Shown: positions 33,236 to 42,620, counted from the first letter of the stretch. The stretch: 64,000 nucleotides of DNA from Sva-07 sp963793335 (GCA_963793335.1 CAWBZS010000001.1:868001-932000), one strand, 5' to 3'. The notes: generated by a model not told the origin, from the sequence alone. A program made the numbers and translations.

Positions 33236-34512
33236 GTGGCAGTGATCGAAACGGGTTCGGCGTCGAGCGGAGCCAAGCCGCGCCGCGTCCGCAAGTTCGA
33301 TCGGCCACCACCGCCGAAGGACTGGCGCTGGTGGGTCGGCGGCGTCGGCAAGGTGTTGATCGCCACCGGACTGCTCATGTTCGGATTCGTCGCGTACCAA
33401 CTGTGGGGAACCGGCATCGAAACCGCCCGGGCCCAGAATTCGCTCGAGAACGAGTTCGAGGAGCTGCTGGCGGGCCCAGCGCAGACGCCCGGCACAGTCG
33501 CGACAGCCCCCGAGGTGTCCACCGACTCGACCGAGCCCGACGACGACCGTGCCCGACCCGACCGTGCCCGACCCGACCGTGCCCGACCCGACCGAGCCCG
33601 ACCCGAACGTGGCCGTCGAACCGGTGGCCACCGCAGCGGCGCCGATCCCGCCCGACCTGCAAGATGGCGACGCATCGCACACCTCGAGCTTCCGCGAATC
33701 GGCGTCGACAAGATCGTGGTTGCCGGGGTCGACAAGAACGATCTCAAGAAGGGTCCGGGCCACTACCCCGAGACGCCACTGCCGGGCCAGCTCGGCAACG
33801 CTGCGATCGCAGGGCACCGCACCACATTCGGTCAACCGTTCTTCGACGTCGACAAGATGCAGAACGGCGATGAGATCATCGTCACCACGTTGGCGGGCCG
33901 CTTCGTGTATCGGGTCACCGGTCAGGAGATCGTCACGCCGAGCGACTACCAGGTGATCGCCACCACCGACCCGACCAAGGCCACCCTGGTGCTCACCTCC
34001 TGCCATCCGAAGTACACGGCTCGCGAACGGATCATCATCTACGCCGAGCTCGACCAGTTGGCGACCGACGGAGTCGTGAGCGAGGCGACGCTCAACTACG
34101 GCCGGCCGCTCGACGACATCGCGTGTCACGGACGACCCCGACCCCACCAACACCGTGCTCGACCCGGCAACCGCTGGTGCCGCCGACCCCGGCGACGGCA
34201 GCGGAGAACTCCCCACCGAAGCTGCCGCGGATGGCGCCGTCGACGGCACCGGCGAACTCAGCCAACTCGACCAGGTCCAGCTCAAGACGGGATCGCCGAC
34301 GCGTTCTCCGATGGGTGGTTCAGCGATCCGGGGCGAACAGCCAGGTGGCGCTGTGGGGATCGCTGCTGGCGCTGATCGGCGCGCTGTCGTACCTGATCAG
34401 TCGGCAGACCCGACGCGACTGGGTGGGCTTGCTGGTCGGCATTGCGCCGTTCATCGTCACCCTGTACTTCTTCTTCCAGAACGTCAACCGGCTGCTCCCA
34501 CCGAACCTCTGA
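33236..34512 (+). pseudogene. Class E sortase with C-terminal membrane helices, reading frame disrupted five times
   Basis: An N-terminal helix (VGGVGKVLIATGLLMFGFVAY) is followed by a linker and the sortase domain: LELPRIGVDKIVVAGV, AAIAGHRTTF (catalytic His), TLVLTSCHP (catalytic Cys codon at 34001) and ARERIIIYAEL (Arg). It then runs to a C-terminal helix region ending LYFFFQNVNRLLPPNL. Sortases cut and join surface proteins. The natural protein passes through several frames: changes near 33540 and 33670 (linker), 34120 and 34287 (acidic segment), and 34330 (before the last helices). The first four cancel in pairs and stay open; the last is not cancelled, so the read-through protein stops at 34375 and lacks the last helices. 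GTG 33236 is the likely start. Sequence errors must be excluded first. Confidence 0.75.
33549..33608 (+). repeat. 15-base minisatellite in the sortase linker
   Basis: Three exact copies of GTGCCCGACCCGACC (33549-33563, 33564-33578, 33579-33593) are followed by a diverged fourth copy (33594-33608). In the frame that begins GTG they encode V-P-D-P-T repeats, a spacer between the membrane anchor and the catalytic domain. Copy number may vary between strains. Confidence 0.85.
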
Positions 34513-34585
34513 GCCCGATCGCTGTGAGGGTCGGTGCCACCTCGGTGTCGCCCTCGGTGTGAGACCCCAGCCGCGACGTGGACGA

Positions 34586-35326
34586 TCAGCGACCGGTGAA
34601 TGCTGCGCGCCGCTTCTCGAGGAATGCGGCACGGCCCTCTTCGGCATCGGCGCTTGCCCATGCGGCGCTGCGAGCCGCTTCGAAGGCGTCGTCGAACTCG
34701 GGCTCGGTTGCGGCGCGCTCCAGGCCGAGCTTGTGACCGGCGATCGTCAGCGGAGCGAGTTGCGACAGTTCGTGCGCCCAGGCCACTGCGTCGTCGATGG
34801 TGCCCAGCCGATGGACCCCGCCGGTGGCGTGAAGTTGCTCACCGCTGTAGGTCTGCGCGGCGAGCAGCATCGCTCGGGCGATCGGCGGCGAGAACTCCGA
34901 TGCCAGCCGACGGATCGTCCAGTGGTCGACGACGAGACCGAGTCTCGCTGCCGGGATGCCGATCACGCTGGACGGTGTGGCGACGCGAAGGTCGGTCGCG
35001 ATCGCCAGTTGCGCGCCGGCACCCAATGCCGGGCCGTCGATCGCCGCGATCACCGGCACCGGAAGCTCGCCGAAGCCCTGGAGCACCGCTGCAAGATCGA
35101 CATTGAACTGGCCTTCCTCCACACCGTTGAGGTCGGCCCCGGCGCTGAACGCTGGTGGCTTGCCGGCGAGCACGACGGCACGAATTGCATCGGGGGACCG
35201 AGCTGCGATCGCAGCCTGGACATCGAGCAGCTCCAGCAGGGTTGCATGATCGACGGCGTTGCGTCGCTCCGGTCGATCGAGTGTGACCACCGCAATCAAC
35301 GCGTCGTGGGTGAGATCGACCGTCAT
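34586..35326 (-). CDS. Enoyl-CoA hydratase/isomerase family protein
   Basis: This is a 246-residue crotonase-fold protein. Conserved parts are VVTLDRPERRNAVDHATLLEL, PPAFSAGADLNGVEEG (oxyanion hole, AGADL) and AAIDGPALGAGAQLAIATDLRVATPSSVIGIPAARLGL. The second catalytic Glu position in the G-x-x-L-G-L region is not canonical, so the reaction could be hydration or isomerisation. The start at ATG 35326 (MTVDLTHDALIAVVTLD) is chosen; the frame continues upstream without support. It is divergent to a small membrane protein gene, with 37 bases between the starts. Confidence 0.88.
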   Translation of the reverse strand: MTVDLTHDALIAVVTLDRPERRNAVDHATLLELLDVQAAIAARSPDAIRAVVLAGKPPAFSAGADLNGVEEGQFNVDLAAVLQGFGELPVPVIAAIDGPALGAGAQLAIATDLRVATPSSVIGIPAARLGLVVDHWTIRRLASEFSPPIARAMLLAAQTYSGEQLHATGGVHRLGTIDDAVAWAHELSQLAPLTIAGHKLGLERAATEPEFDDAFEAARSAAWASADAEEGRAAFLEKRRAAFTGR

Positions 35327-35363
35327 CGGGCCTGCTGTTCCGCTCGTAGCATGAGGCGACTGT

Positions 35364-35642
35364 ATGTCGAACCCATCCGCCATTCCCGAAGAAGCCGACC
35401 CGATACGGGCCAAGCGCGCACGGGTCGCCAAGTGGACCCTGCTGGCGAACCGGATCGGCTACCTCTTCGTCGCATTGGCCATGGCGTTGTTCGTGATCGC
35501 CTTCGCCGTCGGATTCTCGGCGGTGATGGCCAACCTCGTGATCATCTCGTTCGTGATCGGCTGCATCCTGCTCGCTCCATCGATCATCGTGGGCTACGCG
35601 GTCAAGGCCGCCGAGCGCGACGACCGCGAACGTGGCTTCTGA
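35364..35642 (+). CDS. Small two-helix membrane protein of unknown function
   Basis: The 92-residue protein has a polar, charged N-terminus (IPEEADPIRAKRARVAKWTLLANRIGY), two membrane helices (LFVALAMALFVIAFAVGFSA and NLVIISFVIGCILLAPSIIVGYAV) and a short charged tail. It looks like a conserved actinobacterial small membrane protein, but I cannot name a family. TAGCAT at 35346-35351 is a possible -10 box. The start ATG 35364 would be nearly leaderless. The next gene is a TetR regulator. Confidence 0.7.
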   Translation: MSNPSAIPEEADPIRAKRARVAKWTLLANRIGYLFVALAMALFVIAFAVGFSAVMANLVIISFVIGCILLAPSIIVGYAVKAAERDDRERGF

Positions 35643-35691
35643 CGAAACCACATCGGTGACGTCCCCGCGTTCGTCCACTCGGCAGCGCCGG

Positions 35692-35707
35692 TTACCATTG
35701 GGTAACT
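35692..35707. promoter_or_regulatory. Palindromic operator candidate overlapping the tetR promoter
   Basis: GTTACC-ATTG-GGTAAC lies two bases before the tetR start codon and overlaps TACCAT (35694-35699), the likely -10 box. An autoregulating TetR protein binding here would block its own promoter. The core TTACC-N4-GGTAA recurs at 62200-62213, before the glycosyltransferase gene. Confidence 0.65.
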
Positions 35708-35708
35708 G

Positions 35709-36296
35709 ATGTCCACACGACTCACCGCCACGGCTCGACGAGAGCAGATACTCGACGTTGCACTCGTCGTGTTCGCCACCCACGGCTTCCACGGGGCCTC
35801 GATGAACGACGTGGCCGACGCCGTCGGGGTCACCAAGCCGGTGCTCTACCAACACTTCGACTCCAAGCGCGACCTCTACCAGGCCCTGATCGACGAAGTC
35901 GGCAACCGCTTGCTCGCCAACATCGCCAAGGCAGCCGCTGAGGCGACCGACGGCAAGAGCCAGACCGACCTCGGGTTCCGCGCCTACTTCCGCTGGGTCT
36001 CCGACGACCACGACGGGTTTCGGTTCCTCTTTGGCTCGGGGACGCGTCGCGACGACGAATTCAACGCTGCGGTCACTCGCATCACGGCCGAAGCCGCCAA
36101 AGCGGTCGCCCCGCTGATCGCGGTCGACATCGACGAGCGTCACCGCACGACCATCGCCCACTCACTGGTCGGCATGGCCGAAGGCGCGAGTCGGCTGCTC
36201 GTCGCGCGAGGCGACGAATTCGACCCCGACGAGATCGCCCACGTCGTCGCAGATCTCGCCTGGGCAGGCCTGCGCGCCGTCCAGCCCAAGGACTGA
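35709..36296 (+). CDS. TetR-family transcriptional regulator
   Basis: The 195-residue protein has an N-terminal helix-turn-helix (TARREQILDVALVVFATHGFHGASMNDVADAVGVTKPVLYQHFDSKRDLYQALIDEVG), the standard TetR DNA-binding domain. A helical ligand domain with FRAYFRWVSDDHDGFRFLFGSG and SLVGMAEGASRLLV follows. The ligand is unknown. A perfect palindrome sits directly upstream. The gene precedes the carotenoid oxygenase by 54 bases on the same strand. ATG 35709 fits the homology start. Confidence 0.93.
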   Translation: MSTRLTATARREQILDVALVVFATHGFHGASMNDVADAVGVTKPVLYQHFDSKRDLYQALIDEVGNRLLANIAKAAAEATDGKSQTDLGFRAYFRWVSDDHDGFRFLFGSGTRRDDEFNAAVTRITAEAAKAVAPLIAVDIDERHRTTIAHSLVGMAEGASRLLVARGDEFDPDEIAHVVADLAWAGLRAVQPKD

Positions 36297-36350
36297 CGCC
36301 CGCCACCTGCCGCGTCAGGGCTGTGGTCGAACGGGGACTACGGTCGTCCC

Positions 36351-37670
36351 ATGCGCCCGAACGACAATCCGTACCTGGCGGGAAACTACGCACCGGTGGC
36401 CGAGGAAGTGACCGCGTACGACCTCGCCGTGGTCGGCCGGATCCCAGCCGAGCTGGAGGGACGTTGGCTGCGCAACGGGCCCAATCCGGCGCCCGATGTC
36501 GACCTCGCCACCCACCACTGGTTCATGGGCGCCGGCATGGTGCACGGAGTGCGTCTGCGTGGTGGCAGGGCCGAGTGGTATCGCAACCGGTACGTGGCCG
36601 GTGCCGACGGGCTCAGCCCGAACACCAACGTCGGCGGATTCGCCGGCACCACCTGGGCCATGGTCGAGGCGGGGACACCTCCGGTCGAACTCGGCTACGA
36701 CCTCGAACCTCGCGGCGTCAATGCCTTCGGTGGCACCTTGCCGAACGGGTTCAGCGCTCACCCCAAGTACGACCCCGCGACCGGGGAACTGCACGCGATG
36801 GCCTACCAGTGGCCAGACCTGTGGGATCACGTGCAGTACGTCGTGGTCGCCGGCGACGGTCTCGTGTCGAAGGTGGTCGACATCCCGGTGTCCGACATGC
36901 CGATGATCCACGACATGTCGATCACCCCCACCTACGCCGTGGTGTACGACCTCCCGGTGACAGTCGATCTCGACGTGGTCGCCGATGGCTCTCCGTGGCC
37001 GTTCACGTGGGCGCCGGACCGTCCCGCTCGGGTGGGCCTGCTGCCGAGAACCGGCACCGCCGACGACATCGTGTGGTGCGATGTCGATCCGTGCTACGTC
37101 TTCCATCCCCTCAACGCCTACGACGCCGACGACGGCACCGTGGTGGTCGATGTCTGCCGCTACGACCGGATGATGGACCGGGACCGTCGGGGGCCCTTCA
37201 ACGACGTGCTGCCCACCTTCGACCGTTGGGTGATCGACCCGGTCGCTCGGAAGGTCCACGAGACGCGCATCGACGACCGACCGCAGGAGTTTCCCCGCCA
37301 TCATCCCGGCGTCGGGCTGCAGCGGCATCGCTACGGCTACACCTCCGAGGTGACCACCGACGGTCCGAACCTGCACGGTGCGGTCATCAAGCTCGATGTC
37401 GACGCAGGCACCACTGACGCCCACGAGTTCGGCCCGGGCCGTGGCGGCGCCGAGCCGATCGTGGTGCCGAAGGCGGACGGCGTCGCCGAGGACGACGCGT
37501 GGATCCTCACGGTCGTCTACGACGCGTCGACCGATTCGAGCGAGCTGCACATCCTCGACGCCGGCGACATCACCGGACCCGACGTCGCCCGTATCGCACT
37601 ACCGCAGCGGGTGCCGTTCGGCTTCCACGGCAACTGGGTGTCGGACACCTCCGTTCCCGACCCGGGCTGA
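36351..37670 (+). CDS. Carotenoid oxygenase (RPE65/CCD family)
   Basis: The 439-residue seven-bladed propeller enzyme cleaves carotenoid or stilbene-like double bonds with a non-heme iron. The four iron-binding His are recognisable in GFSAHPKYDP, MPMIHDMSITP, VFHPLNAYD and VPFGFHGNWV. The N-terminus has the family motif NPYLAGNYAPV and WLRNGPNPAPD. It is slightly shorter than typical (450-500). No carotenoid synthesis gene is in the window. It lies downstream of the tetR gene and may be co-regulated with it. Confidence 0.93.
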   Translation: MRPNDNPYLAGNYAPVAEEVTAYDLAVVGRIPAELEGRWLRNGPNPAPDVDLATHHWFMGAGMVHGVRLRGGRAEWYRNRYVAGADGLSPNTNVGGFAGTTWAMVEAGTPPVELGYDLEPRGVNAFGGTLPNGFSAHPKYDPATGELHAMAYQWPDLWDHVQYVVVAGDGLVSKVVDIPVSDMPMIHDMSITPTYAVVYDLPVTVDLDVVADGSPWPFTWAPDRPARVGLLPRTGTADDIVWCDVDPCYVFHPLNAYDADDGTVVVDVCRYDRMMDRDRRGPFNDVLPTFDRWVIDPVARKVHETRIDDRPQEFPRHHPGVGLQRHRYGYTSEVTTDGPNLHGAVIKLDVDAGTTDAHEFGPGRGGAEPIVVPKADGVAEDDAWILTVVYDASTDSSELHILDAGDITGPDVARIALPQRVPFGFHGNWVSDTSVPDPG

Positions 37671-37672
37671 AC

Positions 37673-37686
37673 ACCCGCTTGCGGGT
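37673..37686. terminator. Short bidirectional hairpin between convergent genes
   Basis: ACCCGC-TT-GCGGGT lies between the stop codons of the carotenoid oxygenase and the IscA-like gene. No T-run follows. It may help end both transcripts. It is weak evidence alone, but its position is right. Confidence 0.45.
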
Positions 37687-37689
37687 CGC

Positions 37690-37992
37690 TCAGGCGTCGA
37701 CGGGGACGATCACCAGGTGCGTGGGCGTCACTGCATCGCCCTCTGGTTCCTGCACGTCGATCTTGGCGCTGGACAACGCGTCGGCAACCTCGGGGGCAAC
37801 GCAGTAGGAGAGACCGTGCACATCGTCGGTGTGGTCACCCTCCATCGGTGCGTCCACGAACCCGAGCGAGATCCCGGGCTCGCCGTCGGTGGCCGGAGCG
37901 ACCCGCAGGAGCGCCTCCTCAGGAATGCCTTGTTGCGCACGAACATCGGTGAGCAACGTTGCGGCGGGGTGGGTGACGGTCAGCATGGACAT
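37690..37992 (-). CDS. HesB/IscA-like protein lacking the cluster-binding cysteines
   Basis: The 100-residue protein follows the IscA fold pattern. LTVTHPAATLLTDVRAQQG matches the family's leading helix, LLRVAPATDGEPGISLGFVDAP the beta region, and DVHGLSYCVAPEVADALSSAKIDV the segment that in IscA reads like GVRVVVDPMSLPYLDGAEIDY. The C-terminal CxC and the first Cys of IscA are absent, and only one Cys (SYC) remains. It therefore cannot bind a cluster in the usual way. The role is unknown. ATG 37992 is chosen; ATG 37986 is also possible. Confidence 0.68.
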   Translation of the reverse strand: MSMLTVTHPAATLLTDVRAQQGIPEEALLRVAPATDGEPGISLGFVDAPMEGDHTDDVHGLSYCVAPEVADALSSAKIDVQEPEGDAVTPTHLVIVPVDA

Positions 37993-38064
37993 CCTCCTCA
38001 GATGTGATTGCGTACCTCCAGCCCTACCCCCATCACGTCCACAGCGCAACACACGGTCACCGTT

Positions 38065-38109
38065 TGCGTTGCATTTTGGTGGTCCCGCGGTCACCGAAAA
38101 CGCAACGCA
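38065..38109. repeat. Imperfect inverted repeat upstream of the IscA-like gene
   Basis: TGCGTTGCATTTTGGTG (38065-38081) faces CACCGAAAACGCAACGCA (38092-38109), which pair with one mismatch and one extra base. It lies between the lhr stop and the IscA-like start, both on the minus strand. It may act as the lhr terminator or as a dispersed repeat. Confidence 0.55.
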
Positions 38110-38138
38110 CACGAACGCAGCAGGGGCGGGCGGGAGCA

Positions 38139-41100
38139 TCAGGCGCGGTAGAGGAGACCGCGATAGCCGTCGACGAAGCCAGCGGTGCGCAGGATCTGCA
38201 GCAGGCCCTCGGGTGCATCGGTGAGACCGTTGCCATCGACCTTGCGCACTTCCACCGAGCGCAGCCGATCGTGTTTCACCAGCGCCACGAGTGCCCCGGC
38301 CCATGCCGCGTCGAGGAGCGCATCAGGGAACGTGACGAGGTGGTGGCTGCGCCGGTCGAACCACACGAGTGCTCGGCCAGCATGCGACACCACCAGCGAC
38401 GACGCGCTGCGAGCAGGTCGCCCCGCCGTGGAGGGCCAGTCGAGCGCGGCACCGTAGGGCTGCGCAGGGTCGGTGGATGCGAGGACGACCGGATCGGGAA
38501 CGTCGCTCGGTGAGATCACCGGGTCGGGGGTGTCGCGAGCGGCTCGTAGCCGGTCGACGGCGCCGGGGACGGCGAACTGTGCGGCACCGAGACCGTCGAC
38601 GAAGTAGCCGCGTCGCACCTGACCGCGTTCTTCGAGCACCTTCAGCACGCCGTACACCGCGCTGAACCCACCGACGAGCCCCTCGGCCATCACGGCCTCG
38701 CGGGTGACGACGCCGTAGCGCTCCACGAGTTGCAGCGCCTGCGCATGTGCGGCCTCCGTAGCGCTCGGCGCTGGCAGCAGCAGCGGCGCGACGAGACTCC
38801 AACGGCCCTGGCCGGCGGGGGGACCGATGCGAGTGAGGCGGCCGGGTCGCGGCCTGCCGCGGGATCGGGATGCGCCGCCACCCGCCTTCACCTTGGCCCC
38901 ACCGAGCACGGCGCGTAGGGGCGCAAGCGAGTCGTTGGTGACCTCGCCGCCCCACACGAGATCCCACAGCGCGGCGAGCAGCTCCTGGTCGTGTGCACCC
39001 GGTGCAGCGCTGCGGATCTGACCCCAGAAACTCGCACCCTGCTCGGCAAGGAGCACTCGGATCGAGTCGTGGAGCGCCCCCTCCACGGGGGCTCGCTCCT
39101 CCCACCCCGGAGCGAGCAGCGGCAGTTGATCGGCGAAGCACAGACGCACCCGACCGTCTCTGGCGCCGAGCCCGCCGGCGCCCACCCAGATCACCTCGCC
39201 GGCGGTGCAGAGTTCGTCGAGCATCGACGACCGAAAAGACCCCACCCGTGCGGGGAACACGTCGCGCTCGATCGTGGAGGCCACCAGTGCGGCACCCGAG
39301 AGCACACCGATGGTCTCGACCAGGGCCTCCATCCCACGCCGGTCCGCGGGGATGCCGTGCCATCCGGTCAGAAAGCGGGCGAACGCGTCCTGTTCGACGG
39401 GTTCGACTTCTCTGCGGAGTGCTGCCAGCGACCGGCGACGGAGTTGTCGCAGGACGTCGACATCACAGAACTCGCGCGACACTCCGCCCGGCCGGAACTC
39501 ACCGACCACCAGGCGTTCCTCGCCTTCCAGCGCAGCGAGCGCACCGGCGATGCGCTCGGACGGCGCGGCAAAGCGATCGGCCACCTCGGCGGTGAGGAAC
39601 GGGCCGTGCGTGCGTGCGTAGCGGCCGACCAGCTCCTCCAGCGGTCGCGCGACGGGGTCGGTGAACGCCATGGGCAGCCCGAGCGGCAGTGAGCAGCCGA
39701 ACGCATCTCGATACTTGGCGGCGTCCTCCGCCGCAGCGAATCGTGTCTCGCCCGCCAGCGCGATCTCGATGACACGTTTCTCACCGAGCAGTTGGTCCAG
39801 CCAGGACGTGGGGTCAGATGCTGCACAGCGCAACTCGATCTCGTCGCGGGTGAGGTCACCCACTCGCCGGAACACGTCGTGCAGTTCGTCGGCCGATCGG
39901 GCGCGCCGCCCCTCGGCGAGACACTGCAGTTCGAGCTCGACGTCGGCGAGCACGTCGGGATCGAGCAGGTCGCGAAGCTCTTCGGCACCGAGGAGGTCGC
40001 GCAGCAGATCTCGGTCGAGCGCCAGCGCCGCTGCACGCCGCTCGGCGAGCGGCGCGTCGCCTTCGTACATGTACGCCGCGATCCAGTTGAACAACAGGCT
40101 CGACGCCATCGGGCTCGCCTTGCCGGTGTCGACGCTGACCACTCGGACCGCACGCGACCGGAGTTGCCCGAGCACCTCACGCAGCGCCGGCACGTCGAAC
40201 ACGTCCTGCAGACACTCGCGGGACGTTTCGAGCAGGATCGGAAACGTCGGATACTTCGAGGCCACGGCCAGCAGATCGGCAGCCCGTTGGCGCTGTTGCC
40301 ACAGTGGCGTGCGCCGGTCGGGTCGACGCCGTGGCAACAGGAGCGCACGTCCTGCGCACTCTCGGAACCGAGCCGAGAACAGCGACGTCTGCGGCAACGT
40401 CTCCACCACGAGTTCGTCGATGTCCTCGGGGTCGATCAGGAGTGCGTCGATCGGGAGTTCCACCGCCGACTCGGGGAGGCGAATCACGATGCCATCGTCG
40501 CCCCACATCGATTCCACAGGAATGTCGAACTGATCCATGAGGCGCCGTTCGATCGCCATTGCCCATGGGGCGTGTACCGGCGTGCCGAACGGGCTCAGGA
40601 TGCAGACGCGCCAGTCGCCGATCTCGTCCTGGAACCGTTCGATCACCACGGTTCGATCGTCGGGTACTGCGCCGGTGGCCTCGACCTGCTCGTCGATGTA
40701 CTGGCGCAGGTTGCCGGCCGCAAACGCGTCGAGCGAGTAGTGAGTCATCAGCCGTGCGACCGCTGCAGCCTCGTCGAGATCGCGCAGCTCACGAACGAAG
40801 GCGCCGAGCGCTCGGCCCAGCTCCAACGGTCGTCCCGGTCGGTCGCCGTGCCAGAACGGCATCTTTCCCGGCTGCCCGGGCGCCGGGGAGACGGTGACCC
40901 GTTCGAACGTGATGTCCTCGATTCGCCAGGTGGACGCGCCGAGCACGAACGTCTCGCCCGGTCGGCTTTCGTAGACCATCTCCTCGTCGAGTTCACCCAC
41001 GCGGGTGCCGTCGGGCAGGAACACCCCGAACAGCCCACGGTCGGGGATCGTGCCACCGGACGTGACGGCGAGACGCTTCGAGCCGTCGCGGGCCCGCAGC

Positions 41101-42620
41101 CGGTCGTTGATGCGATCCCACACGATTCGCGGCCGCAGTTCGGAGAACTCCTCGCTCGGGTACCGGCCCGAGAGCAGGTCGAGCACGTTGCCGAGCAGGT
41201 CGTCGGAGATCTCAGCGAAGCTCGCACTTCTCCGGACCATGGCGCTCACGTCGTCCACCGAGCACTCCTCGACGATGGCGACGTGGGCGACGATCTGCTG
41301 GGCCAGCACGTCGAGTGGGTTGCGCAGGTAGCGGGTGGACTCGATCTCGCCGTCGATCATGCGACGTGTCACCACCGCTGCTTCGAGCAGGTCGCCCCGG
41401 TGCTTCGGAAAGATCGACCCACGGGAGGGCTCGCCCACCGAGTGCCCGGCGCGCCCGATGCGCTGCAGGCCGCGGCTCACCGCCCCTGGCGACTCGACCT
41501 GAATCACCAGGTCGACCGCACCCATGTCGATCCCGAGCTCCAACGACGACGTCGCCACGATCGCCCGCAGCTCACCTCGCTTCAACTGGTCTTCGATGAC
41601 GACGCGCTGCTCGCGTGCGAGCGACCCGTGATGCGCCATCACCAGTGGGAGCTCGTCCTCGCCCGGCGCAGCGCGCTGCTCGTCGTACAGCTCGTTCAGC
41701 TTGGCGGCGAGACGCTCAGCGGCGCGGCGTGCGTTGCAGAAGATGATCGTGGTCCGGTTGGCGAGGATCCGGGTGAGGATCTCCGGATAGATGCTCGGCC
41801 AGATCGACGTACGCCGCTCGGTGAGCGCGAAGTCGGCCGGCCCCATCGACGTGTCGGCCGTGACCTGGCCGAGCGTCGACATGTCCTCGATCGGCACCAC
41901 GACCTCGATCTCGAGGGTCTTGCGGATTCCGGCGTCGACGATGCGGATCGGGCGCCGCTCCCCCGGCGCCGAGAACCCGCCGAGGAAGTCCGCAACCTCG
42001 GTCAGCGGACGCTGGGTGGCCGACAGCGCGATGCGCTGCGGCGGCCGATCGGTGACTTCCTCGAGACGCTCCAGCGTGAGCATCAGGTGGGCCCCGCGCT
42101 TGGTGGTGGCCATCGCATGGATCTCGTCGATGATCACGGTCTCGACGCCGGCGAGCGTCTCGCGCGCCGACGAGGTGAGCATCAGATACAGCGACTCGGG
42201 CGTGGTGATCAGCATGTCCGGCGGGCGCCGGATCAGCTTCTGACGGTCGTTGGCCGCGGTGTCACCCGTTCGCATGCCCACGTCGGGCGCGACGAACGAT
42301 TCGCCGAGTCGCTCCGCTGCGAGTTCGATCCCCTTCAGCGGCGCGCGCAGGTTCTTCTCGATGTCGAACGCCAGCGCCCGCAGCGGCGAGATGTAGAGCA
42401 CCCTGGTGCGGTGCGAGCGTTCCTCGGGGCGCGGCGTGGTCGTCAGCCGATCGATCGACGCCATGAAGGCCGTGAGCGTCTTGCCCGATCCCGTCGGCGC
42501 ACAGATCAGCGTGTGCTCGCCTGCGGCGATGTACGGCCACCCCTGCACCTGCGGTGAGGTCGGCTCGGGGAACGATGCCGCGAACCACTCTCGAACGGCC
42601 GGCGAGAACGCCTCGAGCAC
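38139..42620 (-). CDS. lhr: Large helicase-related protein Lhr
   Basis: The 1493-residue ATP-dependent 3'-5' helicase is of the Lhr family, DNA-repair enzymes best known from mycobacteria. The length matches full-length Lhr. Motif I is CAPTGSGKTLTAFMA, motif II VIIDEIHAMATTKRGAHL, motif III LSATQRPL, motif V VATSSLELGIDMGAVDLVIQVESPGAVSRGLQRIGRAGHSVG. The winged-helix and Lhr-specific domains and a long C-terminal domain follow (ARFRECAGRALLLPRRRPDRRTPLWQQRQRA and later RSRGRPRPGRL). It starts at ATG 42620 (MLEAFSPAVREWFAASF). A hairpin downstream and a perfect inverted repeat upstream isolate it from its neighbours. A long open frame on the opposite strand is a codon-bias shadow. Confidence 0.96.
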   Translation of the reverse strand: MLEAFSPAVREWFAASFPEPTSPQVQGWPYIAAGEHTLICAPTGSGKTLTAFMASIDRLTTTPRPEERSHRTRVLYISPLRALAFDIEKNLRAPLKGIELAAERLGESFVAPDVGMRTGDTAANDRQKLIRRPPDMLITTPESLYLMLTSSARETLAGVETVIIDEIHAMATTKRGAHLMLTLERLEEVTDRPPQRIALSATQRPLTEVADFLGGFSAPGERRPIRIVDAGIRKTLEIEVVVPIEDMSTLGQVTADTSMGPADFALTERRTSIWPSIYPEILTRILANRTTIIFCNARRAAERLAAKLNELYDEQRAAPGEDELPLVMAHHGSLAREQRVVIEDQLKRGELRAIVATSSLELGIDMGAVDLVIQVESPGAVSRGLQRIGRAGHSVGEPSRGSIFPKHRGDLLEAAVVTRRMIDGEIESTRYLRNPLDVLAQQIVAHVAIVEECSVDDVSAMVRRSASFAEISDDLLGNVLDLLSGRYPSEEFSELRPRIVWDRINDRLRARDGSKRLAVTSGGTIPDRGLFGVFLPDGTRVGELDEEMVYESRPGETFVLGASTWRIEDITFERVTVSPAPGQPGKMPFWHGDRPGRPLELGRALGAFVRELRDLDEAAAVARLMTHYSLDAFAAGNLRQYIDEQVEATGAVPDDRTVVIERFQDEIGDWRVCILSPFGTPVHAPWAMAIERRLMDQFDIPVESMWGDDGIVIRLPESAVELPIDALLIDPEDIDELVVETLPQTSLFSARFRECAGRALLLPRRRPDRRTPLWQQRQRAADLLAVASKYPTFPILLETSRECLQDVFDVPALREVLGQLRSRAVRVVSVDTGKASPMASSLLFNWIAAYMYEGDAPLAERRAAALALDRDLLRDLLGAEELRDLLDPDVLADVELELQCLAEGRRARSADELHDVFRRVGDLTRDEIELRCAASDPTSWLDQLLGEKRVIEIALAGETRFAAAEDAAKYRDAFGCSLPLGLPMAFTDPVARPLEELVGRYARTHGPFLTAEVADRFAAPSERIAGALAALEGEERLVVGEFRPGGVSREFCDVDVLRQLRRRSLAALRREVEPVEQDAFARFLTGWHGIPADRRGMEALVETIGVLSGAALVASTIERDVFPARVGSFRSSMLDELCTAGEVIWVGAGGLGARDGRVRLCFADQLPLLAPGWEERAPVEGALHDSIRVLLAEQGASFWGQIRSAAPGAHDQELLAALWDLVWGGEVTNDSLAPLRAVLGGAKVKAGGGASRSRGRPRPGRLTRIGPPAGQGRWSLVAPLLLPAPSATEAAHAQALQLVERYGVVTREAVMAEGLVGGFSAVYGVLKVLEERGQVRRGYFVDGLGAAQFAVPGAVDRLRAARDTPDPVISPSDVPDPVVLASTDPAQPYGAALDWPSTAGRPARSASSLVVSHAGRALVWFDRRSHHLVTFPDALLDAAWAGALVALVKHDRLRSVEVRKVDGNGLTDAPEGLLQILRTAGFVDGYRGLLYRA

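Noticed and set aside
33549..33608. CRISPR-like repeat
   Set aside because: Contiguous 15-base coding repeats without spacers; a minisatellite.
39792..42557. 921-codon open frame on the plus strand inside lhr
   Set aside because: It is antisense to the well-supported Lhr protein, has no recognisable domain and shows the His/Arg/Asp-rich composition expected of a high-GC shadow frame.
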